This document shows, one piece after another, positions 7,000 to 12,992 of a DNA stretch of 14,327 nucleotides. Source of the stretch: UBA1738 sp045655325 (GTDB lineage: Bacteria > Bacillota > Clostridia > UBA1381); the NCBI GenBank assembly GCA_045655325.1, contig JAZOOY010000029.1:1-14327 (forward strand), given 5' to 3'. Made by a program: the position numbers and the translations under genes. Under the pieces are notes generated by a model. It saw nothing but the letters and a program-made list of their open reading frames with translations. It made no database searches and was not told where the DNA came from. Positions within the stretch are counted from its first letter, which is position 1; each line of letters starts with the position of its first letter.

Positions 7000-8385
7000 T
7001 CACCCCATAATATCTTTGTCAATTGCTTCGGCAGCAGATTTTCCTGCGCCCATAGCAAGGATTACGGTTGCGGCACCGGTTACGGCGTCACCACCTGCGT
7101 AAACACGCTTTCTTGATGTAATACCTGTTTCTTCATCGGCAATAATTCCGCCCCAGCTTTCTGTTTCAAGGCCTTCGGTTGTGGACTTTATTAGCGGGTT
7201 CGGGCTTGTGCCTATAGACATAATAACGCAGTCAACATCTATTGTAAATTCGCTGTCAGCTTTAACCTGCGGACGGCGTCTGCCTGATTCGTCAGGTTCG
7301 CCAAGCTCCATTTCAACACATTTAATTCCGCCAACAAAGTTATTTTCATCAGGAAGAATCTCAATTGGGTTGGTTAAAAGCTTAAAGATAATGCCCTCTT
7401 CCTTTGCGTGTTCAATTTCTTCTAATCTTGCAGGAAGTTCTTCTTCGCCACGGCGATATACGATATAAACTTCTTCAGCGCCAAGACGTTTTGCACATCT
7501 TGCTGCGTCCATTGCCACGTTTCCGCCACCAACAACGGCAACCTTGTGGTTTTCCTTAATTGGTGTTGTAGCATTTTCCTTGTATGCTTTCATTAGGTTA
7601 ATACGTGTTAAAAACTCATTTGCAGAGTACACACCCTTCAAATTCTCGCCAGGAATATTCATAAATCTTGGAAGTCCTGCACCTGAACCGATGAACACAG
7701 CTTCAAAGCCGTCTTCAAAAAGTTCGTCAATTGAAAGGACTTTACCGATTACCATATTTGTTTCAACCTTAACGCCAAGCTTGATTAGTTCGTCAATTTC
7801 CCTTTGCACAATAGCCTTTGGAAGACGAAATTCAGGGATTCCGTAAACCAAAACACCGCCTGCAACGTGGAACGCTTCAAAAATTGTTACGGCATAGCCC
7901 TTTTTAGCAAGTGTTCCTGCACAGGATAAACCTGCAGGACCTGAACCGATAACTGCAACACGGTGGCCGTTTGATTCCGGTTTCTTTGTTTCTTCCTTAG
8001 CATTTGCGTTGTGGTAGTCTGCAACAAATCTTTCAAGTCTGCCTATTCCAACGCTTTCGCCTTTTATTGCTCGAACACATTTACCCTCGCACTGGCTTTC
8101 CTGCGGACAAACTCGTCCACAAACTGCAGGAAGACAGGTTGATGCGGATAAAATTTCATAAGCACCCTCAAAGTCGCCCTCTGCAACTTTTCCCACAAAA
8201 CCCGGAATATCAATTCCAACAGGGCAACCTGCAACGCAAGGCTTGTGCTTGCAAGCAAGACAGCGCTGTGCTTCGTCCATTGCGGTTTCAGCGGAATAGC
8301 CAAGTGCAACTTCAAGGAAGTTTTTGCATCTGATTTCAGGCTCTTGTGCCGGCATCGGATTCTTTTTAAGTGACATATTAGCCAT
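7000..8385 (-). CDS. nfnB: NADH-dependent ferredoxin:NADP+ oxidoreductase large subunit NfnB (GltD-like flavoprotein)
   Basis: This 461-residue protein has a cysteine-rich N-terminus with CLACKHKPCVAGCP (Cys42, 45, 50, 54) and CLPAVCGRVCPQESQCEGKC (Cys84, 89, 93, 99, 103), fitting two [4Fe-4S] clusters. A first Rossmann fold binds FAD (GSGPAG, 147-152, with GGVLVYGIPEFRLPK). A second binds NAD(P) (GGGNVA, 286-291), and the FAD-closing motif GGDAVTGAATVILAMGAGK follows near 431-449. By sequence alone it would often be named glutamate synthase small subunit. The partner gene upstream and the absence of a glutamate synthase large subunit point to Nfn, which bifurcates electrons between ferredoxin, NAD and NADP. 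The start at 8385 has AGGAGG at 8395-8400 and overlaps the nfnA stop by 8 bp; longer in-frame starts lie inside nfnA and lack this site. Confidence 0.9.
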   Translation of the reverse strand: MANMSLKKNPMPAQEPEIRCKNFLEVALGYSAETAMDEAQRCLACKHKPCVAGCPVGIDIPGFVGKVAEGDFEGAYEILSASTCLPAVCGRVCPQESQCEGKCVRAIKGESVGIGRLERFVADYHNANAKEETKKPESNGHRVAVIGSGPAGLSCAGTLAKKGYAVTIFEAFHVAGGVLVYGIPEFRLPKAIVQREIDELIKLGVKVETNMVIGKVLSIDELFEDGFEAVFIGSGAGLPRFMNIPGENLKGVYSANEFLTRINLMKAYKENATTPIKENHKVAVVGGGNVAMDAARCAKRLGAEEVYIVYRRGEEELPARLEEIEHAKEEGIIFKLLTNPIEILPDENNFVGGIKCVEMELGEPDESGRRRPQVKADSEFTIDVDCVIMSIGTSPNPLIKSTTEGLETESWGGIIADEETGITSRKRVYAGGDAVTGAATVILAMGAGKSAAEAIDKDIMG

Positions 8386-9226
8386 TATTTTCAGCCTCCT
8401 TAAACAGATTGCACTCTTTTTCGTGTGCTTTTCTTTCAAAATCTTTATACATAGATGCACGTTCAATTGCATCGTCAAAATCTACTTCGTGACCGTCAAA
8501 TTCAGGACCGTCAATGCAGGCAAACTTCATTTTGCCACCAACAGTAACACGGCAACCACCACACATTCCTGTTCCGTCAATCATAATCGGGTTCATGCTG
8601 ACAACGGTCTTGATGTCATACTTTTTAGTCAAAAGGCTGACAAATTTCATCATAACCAAAGGACCGATAACGATAACTTCGTCATACTTGTTGCCGTCCT
8701 TTATAAGATTTTCCAAAGCATCGGTAACAAGACCCTTTTCGCCGTGTGAACCATCGTCTGTCATAACCTTTAAAAGTGTTGATGCCTTATTAAATTCATC
8801 TTCCAAAATAACAAGGTCTTTGTTTCTAAAGCCGATTATTGAGTGAACTTCGCAACCGATTTCGTGTAGCTTTTTCGCAACAGGGTATGCGATTGCGCAT
8901 CCAACACCGCCACCAACAACGGCAACTTTTTTTAGGCCGTCTGTGTGTGTCTTTTTGCCAAGTGGCCCAACAAAATCGGAGATAAAACCGCCTTTTTCCT
9001 TGCGGTTTAGCGCTTCGGTTGTTGCACCAACAATCTGGAAGATGATAGTTACAGTTCCTGCTTCTCGGTCATAATCCGCAACAGTAAGCGGGATTCTTTC
9101 GCCCTCATCATCCACTCTTAATATAATAAACTGCCCCGGTTCAGCCTTTTTTGCCACAAGCGGAGCTAAAATATCCATACGTGTAACGGTAGGATTTAAA
9201 CAAATTTTATTAACTATTTCGTACAT
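8378..9226 (-). CDS. nfnA: NfnA: sulfide/dihydroorotate dehydrogenase-like FAD/NAD-binding subunit
   Basis: The 282-residue protein belongs to the ferredoxin-NADP reductase superfamily. It begins MYEIVNKICLNPTVTRMDILAPLVAKKAEPGQFI and has the FAD motif RIPLT (44-48), an NAD-binding GGGVG (105-109), and a C-terminal [2Fe-2S] site, MCGGC...FAC (Cys222, 225, 237). Only three Cys are available there. Known Nfn small subunits use an Asp as fourth ligand, and the Asp in IDGTGMC (217) is a suitable candidate. Together with NfnB it forms the cytosolic bifurcating complex that makes NADPH from NADH plus reduced ferredoxin. PyrK, the dihydroorotate dehydrogenase electron-transfer subunit, is a relative, but no pyrD lies beside it. 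RBS GGGAGG (9235-9240). First gene of the operon. Confidence 0.9.
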   Translation of the reverse strand: MYEIVNKICLNPTVTRMDILAPLVAKKAEPGQFIILRVDDEGERIPLTVADYDREAGTVTIIFQIVGATTEALNRKEKGGFISDFVGPLGKKTHTDGLKKVAVVGGGVGCAIAYPVAKKLHEIGCEVHSIIGFRNKDLVILEDEFNKASTLLKVMTDDGSHGEKGLVTDALENLIKDGNKYDEVIVIGPLVMMKFVSLLTKKYDIKTVVSMNPIMIDGTGMCGGCRVTVGGKMKFACIDGPEFDGHEVDFDDAIERASMYKDFERKAHEKECNLFKEAENNG

Positions 9227-9257
9227 TGCCCATTCCTCCCTATTCTAATATACCTAC

Positions 9258-9286
9258 ATTATAATATACTTTGAATGGTTTGTCAA
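9258..9286 (-). promoter_or_regulatory. Perfect consensus sigma-A promoter for nfnA-nfnB-deoR
   Basis: On the reverse strand TTGACA (9281-9286), a 17-bp spacer and TATAAT (9258-9263) match the consensus at all 12 positions. The transcript would start near 9251, about 25 bases before the nfnA ATG. This predicts high basal expression unless a repressor binds nearby. Confidence 0.9.
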
Positions 9287-9361
9287 TTTAGGAAGCCGGT
9301 AGAATAAAAAGGAAATTTTTGACCACAATAAAAATATATTTCAGGGAAAGGAAGTATATAT

Positions 9362-9619
9362 ATGAAAGAATTTACTTATAAAATTTGCGACCAGCTGGGA
9401 ATCCACGCAAGACCTGCGGGGATTTTGGTGAAAAAAGCAGGGGAATTTTCTTCCGATATAACAATGTATAACGGCGAGAAGTCGGCGGATATGAAAAGGA
9501 TTTTTGCCTTGATGTCACTGGGCGTAAAACAGGGGGATACTGTGAGAGTTACGGTTTTGGGCGATGATGAAGATAGGGCATGTGCCGAAATTGAGAGCTT
9601 TTTGAAGAACAATGTATAG
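9362..9619 (+). CDS. ptsH: Phosphocarrier protein HPr (PTS), without the Ser46 site
   Basis: This 85-residue protein is normal HPr length. It has the active-site motif GIHARPAG with His15, which takes phosphate from Enzyme I and passes it to sugar-specific EIIA proteins. The second family site reads MKRIFALMSLGVKQGD. By direct count residue 46 is Arg, where Gram-positive HPr usually has the Ser phosphorylated by HPr kinase (K-S-I-M-G). The usual Ser46-P/CcpA route of catabolite repression should therefore not work through this copy. Start ATG at 9362, RBS AGGAAG (9349-9354). It is followed by ptsI after 9 bases. No convincing promoter was found in the 135-bp gap shared with nfnA. A second, Ser46-containing HPr elsewhere in the genome is possible. 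Confidence 0.95.
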   Translation: MKEFTYKICDQLGIHARPAGILVKKAGEFSSDITMYNGEKSADMKRIFALMSLGVKQGDTVRVTVLGDDEDRACAEIESFLKNNV

Positions 9620-9628
9620 GAGAAAGTT

Positions 9629-11269
9629 ATGATAACATTCAGCGGAAAGCCTGTGTCACAGGGAATCGATTTTGGCAAGGTGTGGGTTTACCAAAAAGGC
9701 GGTGTTTTCGTAAAACGCAGGCACATTGACGATGCGGAAGATGAAATAAAGCGGTATGAAAATGCAAGAGCTTTGGCAACGGCGGAGCTTGAAAGCCTTT
9801 ATTATAAGGCAACAAGGGAAATCGGCGAGGCGGAAGCTCAGATTTTTGCCATACACAAAATGATGGCGGAGGATATTGACTATAACGAGTCGGTGGCGAA
9901 TATCATAACGAAACAGATGGTGAATGCGGAAACGGCGGTGCTTCAGACTTCCGAGACTTTTTCCAAAATGTTTTCTGAAATGGAAGATGCCTATATGCAG
10001 GCAAGAGCCACCGACGTTGTGGATATTTCGGACAGGATTATCCGCATATTATCAGGCGAAACCGACAACGCCATTGGCGACGGCGGTGAAAACCTCATAA
10101 TTTTTGCGGAAGATTTGGCACCAAGCGAAACTTTGCAGATGGACAAGACAAAAATAACCGCTTTTGTCACAAGCCGTGGAAGCAGTGCATCCCATACCGC
10201 AATTCTGGCAAGGTCACTGTCTATCCCTGCGGTAATCGGCTTGCACAGGGAAATAGGCAAGGAACTTGACGGCAAGCCTGCGGTGGTGGACGGCTACACA
10301 GGAGTTGTGTACGTTGAGCCGACCCGTGAGGTTATAGAAGAGCTTACCGAGAAAAAGCGCAAGAAAGATGCCCAAAAAGAGTTACTTGCAGAGCTTAAAA
10401 GCAAGCCGACGGTGACTTTGGACGGAAAAGATATCCGCCTTTATGCCAATATCGGCACGTCAGGCGATTTGGGTGCTGCCGTCATAAACGATGCAGAGGG
10501 AATCGGGCTTTTCAGGAGCGAGTTTTTGTACCTTGAAAGCAAGGATTTCCCAAGTGAAGATGTGCAGTTTGAGGCATACAAAACTGTTGCGGAAGGAATG
10601 GGCGATAAGCTTGTCATAATACGCACAATGGATATTGGTGCAGACAAGAAAATTGACTATTTTGGTCTTCCTGACGAAGAAAACCCTGCAATGGGAATGC
10701 GTGCAATCAGAATTTGCCTTGAAAGACGGGATATTTTCAAAACCCAGCTTCGTGCAATACTTCGGGCATCGGCATTCGGGAATGTGGCAATAATGCTGCC
10801 AATGATTGTGTCACGGGACGAAATCATAAAAGCGAAAGAACTGATTTTTGAAGCCAAGGAAGAGCTATCCGCATCAAATATTCCGTTTTCAAAGGAAATA
10901 AAACTAGGAATTATGATTGAAACCCCTGCAGCTGTTATGATTTCGGATATTCTGGCAAAAGAAGTGGACTTTTTCTCAATCGGAACCAATGATTTGTCCC
11001 AGTATATGCTGGCTTGCGACAGGCAGAACGAAAAGGTGGCGGAGATTATTGACCCGCACCACGAAGCCATACTTCGGGCAATTGAAATGGTGGTGGAAAA
11101 TGGGCACAAGGCGGGAATATGGGTGGGAATTTGCGGTGAACTTGGAGCAGACGAAACCCTTATCCCGAAGTTTTTGAAGATGGGCATTGACGAGTTCTCC
11201 GTTGCACCAAGCCAGGTGCTATCTGTGAGAAAAACGGTGAGAAATAACAGGAGCAAAGAAGTATTTTGA
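9629..11269 (+). CDS. ptsI: Phosphoenolpyruvate-protein phosphotransferase (PTS Enzyme I)
   Basis: The 546-residue cytosolic enzyme autophosphorylates with PEP and hands the phosphate to HPr. Key residues fall at the same numbers as in E. coli EI: His189 in SRGSSASHTAILARS (phosphohistidine), Arg296 in GIGLFRSEF, Arg332 in IRTMDIG, Glu431 in MIETPAAV, Asp455 in SIGTNDLSQYM and the acid/base Cys502 in GICGELG. The N-terminal part (about 1-140) is the HPr-binding helical domain, 150-225 the swivelling phosphohistidine domain, and 255-540 the PEP-binding barrel. It is about 25 residues shorter than E. coli EI, mainly at the C-terminus. RBS AGGAG (9618-9622) overlaps the ptsH stop, so the two genes are coupled. 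No sugar-specific EII gene is nearby. GC content and codon choice look higher than in dnaA and eno. Confidence 0.97.
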   Translation: MITFSGKPVSQGIDFGKVWVYQKGGVFVKRRHIDDAEDEIKRYENARALATAELESLYYKATREIGEAEAQIFAIHKMMAEDIDYNESVANIITKQMVNAETAVLQTSETFSKMFSEMEDAYMQARATDVVDISDRIIRILSGETDNAIGDGGENLIIFAEDLAPSETLQMDKTKITAFVTSRGSSASHTAILARSLSIPAVIGLHREIGKELDGKPAVVDGYTGVVYVEPTREVIEELTEKKRKKDAQKELLAELKSKPTVTLDGKDIRLYANIGTSGDLGAAVINDAEGIGLFRSEFLYLESKDFPSEDVQFEAYKTVAEGMGDKLVIIRTMDIGADKKIDYFGLPDEENPAMGMRAIRICLERRDIFKTQLRAILRASAFGNVAIMLPMIVSRDEIIKAKELIFEAKEELSASNIPFSKEIKLGIMIETPAAVMISDILAKEVDFFSIGTNDLSQYMLACDRQNEKVAEIIDPHHEAILRAIEMVVENGHKAGIWVGICGELGADETLIPKFLKMGIDEFSVAPSQVLSVRKTVRNNRSKEVF

Positions 11270-11273
11270 TAAA

Positions 11274-11337
11274 AATTGTAGGGAACGGGCTTGCTCGTTC
11301 CGCTTTTTTGGCAGGAGCAAGCCCCTGCCCTACAATT
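11274..11337. repeat. 64-bp nested palindromic element after ptsI (REP/MITE-like)
   Basis: Outer arms AATTGTAGGG (11274-11283) and CCCTACAATT (11328-11337) are perfect 10-bp inverted repeats. Inner arms GGGCTTGCTC (11287-11296) and GAGCAAGCCC (11315-11324) are also perfect. In addition each half can fold by itself: GGAACG/CGTTCC (11282-11287 with 11296-11301) and GGCAGG/CCTGCC (11310-11315 with 11324-11329). The element can thus form either one long hairpin or a three-way junction. It starts five bases past the ptsI stop and is GC-rich against an AT-rich flank. The form, TTGTAGGG at the ends and GC-rich nested arms, recalls dispersed intergenic repeats of Clostridia. Only one copy is in this window, so dispersal is inferred. 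Confidence 0.7.
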
Positions 11338-11376
11338 ATAAAGAACCAAATCCACAAAAATCCAAAAACGGGCAAC

Positions 11377-11417
11377 AAAAAATCCGCAAGGAGAAATCTC
11401 CATGCGGATATTTTTTT
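11377..11417. terminator. Bidirectional terminator between ptsI and rpsR
   Basis: ATCCGCA (11382-11388) pairs with TGCGGAT (11403-11409), and after an A-A mismatch GGAGA (11390-11394) pairs with TCTCC (11397-11401). Seven T bases (11411-11417) follow on the + strand and six A bases (11377-11382) precede, giving a T run on the other strand. It ends both the ptsHI and the rpsF-ssb-rpsR transcripts. Confidence 0.9.
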
Positions 11418-11420
11418 AAA

Positions 11421-11666
11421 TTATTCAGCAACGAAAGGTAAAAGTGCAATCTGTCTTGCTCTTTTAATAGCTGTTGTAAGCTGTCTCTGATGCTTAGCGC
11501 AAGTACCGCTGATTCTTCTTGGAACGATCTTGCCACGTTCTGTAACATATCTTCTAAGCTTTGCGGTATCTTTATAATCAATGTGTTCTACCTTATCAAC
11601 ACAGAAAACGCAAACCTTTTTCTTAGCGCGTTTTGCCTTGAAAGGTCTCTCTGTCTTTTCTGACAT
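11421..11666 (-). CDS. rpsR: 30S ribosomal protein bS18 (zinc-ligand form)
   Basis: This 81-residue basic protein matches S18: the core HIDYKDTAKLRRYVTERGKIVPRRISGTCAKHQRQLTTAIKRARQIALLPF is typical. Cys19, Cys22, Cys56 and His59 form a likely zinc site (CVFC and CAKH), marking the C+ paralogue type. It binds S6 and 16S rRNA in the small-subunit platform. Start ATG at 11666 with AGGAGG upstream. It is the last gene of the rpsF-ssb-rpsR operon, 29 bases after ssb, and runs up to the shared terminator. Confidence 0.97.
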   Translation of the reverse strand: MSEKTERPFKAKRAKKKVCVFCVDKVEHIDYKDTAKLRRYVTERGKIVPRRISGTCAKHQRQLTTAIKRARQIALLPFVAE

Positions 11667-11695
11667 AGCTATATCCTCCTATCAATCTTTATCAT

Positions 11696-12127
11696 TTAGA
11701 ACGGCAAATCATCTTCTGAGCCGTCAATTGCCTGGAATCCCATAGTATCGATATCAGCGAATGGGTCTTTTTGCTGCACTGCAAAACCACCGTCTGATAC
11801 TGTGTGAGATTCAGTCTTTGATCCTGTGAAGTAAACTTCATCAACAACAACATCTGTTGCATACTGCTTTTTGCCTTCCTGGTTTTCCCAAGAACGTGAC
11901 TGTAGATTACCGATAACAGAAATCATAGCACCTTTCTGGAAATACTTGCAGATAAATTCAGCCTGCTGACGCCATGCAGTACAGTTAATAAAATCTGCAT
12001 TCTGCTGACCTTCTTTTGCAAAGCGACGATTTACTGCGATTGAAAAGCTGCAAACAGCGACTCCGCTCTGAGTCTGACGCATTTCAGGGTCACGGGTTAA
12101 TCTTCCCATTAAAATTACTTTGTTCAT
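11696..12127 (-). CDS. ssb: Single-stranded DNA-binding protein
   Basis: The 143-residue protein has an N-terminal OB fold (about 1-105) with MNKVILMGRLTRDPEMRQTQSGVAVCSFSIAVNRRF, DFINCTAWRQQAEFICKYFQKGAMISVIGNLQSRSW and YATDVVVDEVYF. A short variable linker follows, then the acidic tip EDDLPF that recruits partner proteins. It coats single-stranded DNA as a tetramer during replication and repair. The start ATG at 12127 is preceded by AGAGGTAG. Its place between the genes for S6 and S18 is the classic Firmicutes order. The tail is short compared with many Bacilli SSBs. Confidence 0.97.
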   Translation of the reverse strand: MNKVILMGRLTRDPEMRQTQSGVAVCSFSIAVNRRFAKEGQQNADFINCTAWRQQAEFICKYFQKGAMISVIGNLQSRSWENQEGKKQYATDVVVDEVYFTGSKTESHTVSDGGFAVQQKDPFADIDTMGFQAIDGSEDDLPF

Positions 12128-12149
12128 AATTCTACCTCTTCAAGCGTTC

Positions 12150-12443
12150 TTATTTACGGATGATGATTGTTCTTAGGATACCGTCTGTAATTCTGTACTG
12201 TCTATCAAGCTCCTTCGGGAAATCTCCGTCAGATGTGAAGTTAACTAGTACATAGTATCCTTCTGTTTTATCATCAATCTCGTAAGCGAATCTTCTCTTA
12301 CCCCATTCGTCAACAGACTCAACTGTTCCGTTCTTTGCGATAAGGTTAGTGAATTTTTCCTTTAGAGCATTTACTGCGTCTTCTTCCAAAGCAGCATCAA
12401 TGATAAAAATTGTTTCATAGCTGTAGATTAGTTTTTCAGCCAT
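12150..12443 (-). CDS. rpsF: 30S ribosomal protein bS6
   Basis: This 97-residue protein starts MAEKLIYSYETIFIIDAALEEDAV and contains VESVDEWGKRRFAYEIDDKTEGYYVLVNF and the C-terminal LDRQYRITDGILRTIIIRK, all S6 hallmarks. It pairs with S18 on the 16S platform. RBS AAGGAGG (12451-12457) with a 7-base spacer. First gene of the operon, following a structured leader of about 70 bases and a perfect consensus promoter. The S6:S18 complex represses its own operon through the leader RNA in several bacteria. Confidence 0.97.
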   Translation of the reverse strand: MAEKLIYSYETIFIIDAALEEDAVNALKEKFTNLIAKNGTVESVDEWGKRRFAYEIDDKTEGYYVLVNFTSDGDFPKELDRQYRITDGILRTIIIRK

Positions 12444-12514
12444 TTTCGCACCTCCTTATGGACTTATGTCCCAAGTTCTTATCCCTTGGGCAAGGATTAC
12501 CTGTTCTCACAGGC
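12444..12514 (-). promoter_or_regulatory. Structured rpsF mRNA leader, possible S6:S18 autoregulatory element
   Basis: In transcript order the leader has a hairpin CCUGU-GAGA-ACAGG (12500-12513, GNRA-type loop), then AUCCUUGCCCAAGGGAU (12481-12497), then GGAC-AUAA-GUCC (12460-12471) just before the ribosome binding site. A competing 6-bp stem CCCAAG/CUUGGG (12485-12490 with 12470-12475) cannot form together with the second hairpin and clashes with the third, suggesting a switch. The CCG trinucleotide described for known S6:S18 leaders is not visible, so assignment to that family is uncertain. Confidence 0.4.
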
Positions 12515-12520
12515 TTTAAC

Positions 12521-12549
12521 ATTATATACTATTTGGGAAAGCTTGTCAA
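12521..12549 (-). promoter_or_regulatory. Perfect consensus sigma-A promoter of rpsF-ssb-rpsR
   Basis: On the reverse strand TTGACA (12544-12549), 17 bp, TATAAT (12521-12526): all 12 consensus bases. The -35 box contains the TGA stop codon of the upstream XRE gene (12546-12548). Start of transcription is expected near 12514. Confidence 0.92.
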
Positions 12550-12857
12550 GACTTTTTTAAATATTCTTCCTTTTCTATTAAAGAAAGGTAATAGTCATAC
12601 ATCTTTTTTGCGCCTTTTGCGTTCAAAACCGTCATATCAAAGCACTTTCCCGCATTTGAATTTTTAGGGAAGTCGTCATCAAAATAGTCGTCCGCAAGGT
12701 CAAATAATTTAATATAGGAAAGAAGATGCGTAATTCCCGGCTTTCGTGTGCCGTTTTCCCAAGCGGATATGCAGGACTTTGAAACTCCCAGTTCTTTTGC
12801 AAGGGTATCCTGTGAGATACCGGCATCTTTGCGGATTTTCTTGAATTTTGTTTCCAT
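12546..12857 (-). CDS. XRE-family helix-turn-helix regulator (small)
   Basis: The 103-residue protein has an N-terminal Cro/C1-type HTH (about 5-58): FKKIRKDAGISQDTLAKELGVSKSCISAWENGTRKPGITHLLSYIKLFDL. The short C-terminal part (60-103) has LNAKGAKKMYDYYLSLIEKEEYLKKS, probably helical and perhaps for dimerisation. Start ATG at 12857 with AAGGAGAG upstream. It is divergent from htrA, with a direct repeat (TTCACAAA twice, 11 bp apart) in the shared gap close to its own start, which could be its operator. It reads in the same direction as rpsF and could feed into it. Target genes are unknown. Confidence 0.88.
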   Translation of the reverse strand: METKFKKIRKDAGISQDTLAKELGVSKSCISAWENGTRKPGITHLLSYIKLFDLADDYFDDDFPKNSNAGKCFDMTVLNAKGAKKMYDYYLSLIEKEEYLKKS

Positions 12858-12869
12858 TTTAATCTCTCC

Positions 12870-12891
12870 TTGTTCACAAATTATTCACAAA
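12870..12891. promoter_or_regulatory. Tandem direct repeat, possible operator (also DnaA-box-like)
   Basis: TTCACAAA occurs at 12873-12880 and 12884-12891, 11 bp apart, about one helical turn on the same face. It lies in the 5' untranslated part of the XRE gene. The extended units TTGTTCACA (12870-12878) and TTATTCACA (12881-12889) resemble DnaA boxes; the second fits TTATNCACA exactly. Autoregulation by the XRE protein is the simpler reading. Confidence 0.4.
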
Positions 12892-12925
12892 AATTACAAA
12901 CTAAATTAAATTTTTATTAATACTG

Positions 12926-12954
12926 TTGTAAAATGTCTATGTTATGATTATAAT
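12926..12954 (+). promoter_or_regulatory. Sigma-A promoter of htrA
   Basis: TTGTAA (12926-12931), 17-bp spacer, TATAAT (12949-12954). The transcript would start near 12961, about 32 bases before the htrA ATG. Confidence 0.75.
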
Positions 12955-12992
12955 ATCATTAATAGGCAAAATAAACCACGGAGGTGTATTTT

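Noticed and set aside
8004..8333. Open frames antisense to or out of phase with nfnB
   Set aside because: They overlap the conserved cysteine-rich cluster-binding region of nfnB and have no ribosome binding site or family features.
7000..8385. Glutamate synthase small subunit (gltD)
   Set aside because: Sequence alone fits GltD, but there is no large subunit beside it and the gene overlaps an NfnA-type partner. NfnB explains the pair better.
8378..9226. Dihydroorotate dehydrogenase electron-transfer subunit PyrK
   Set aside because: The family is related, but no pyrD or pyrimidine gene is near and the downstream partner is NfnB-like.
10657..11403. Long open frame (248 codons) antisense to ptsI
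   Set aside because: It overlaps the fully conserved EI catalytic barrel, shows no recognisable domain and has low-complexity Ser/Ile-rich composition typical of a shadow frame.
12881..12889. Second replication origin at the TTATTCACA match
   Set aside because: A single consensus 9-mer with one neighbour is expected by chance in AT-rich DNA, and it is part of a direct repeat better read as an operator.
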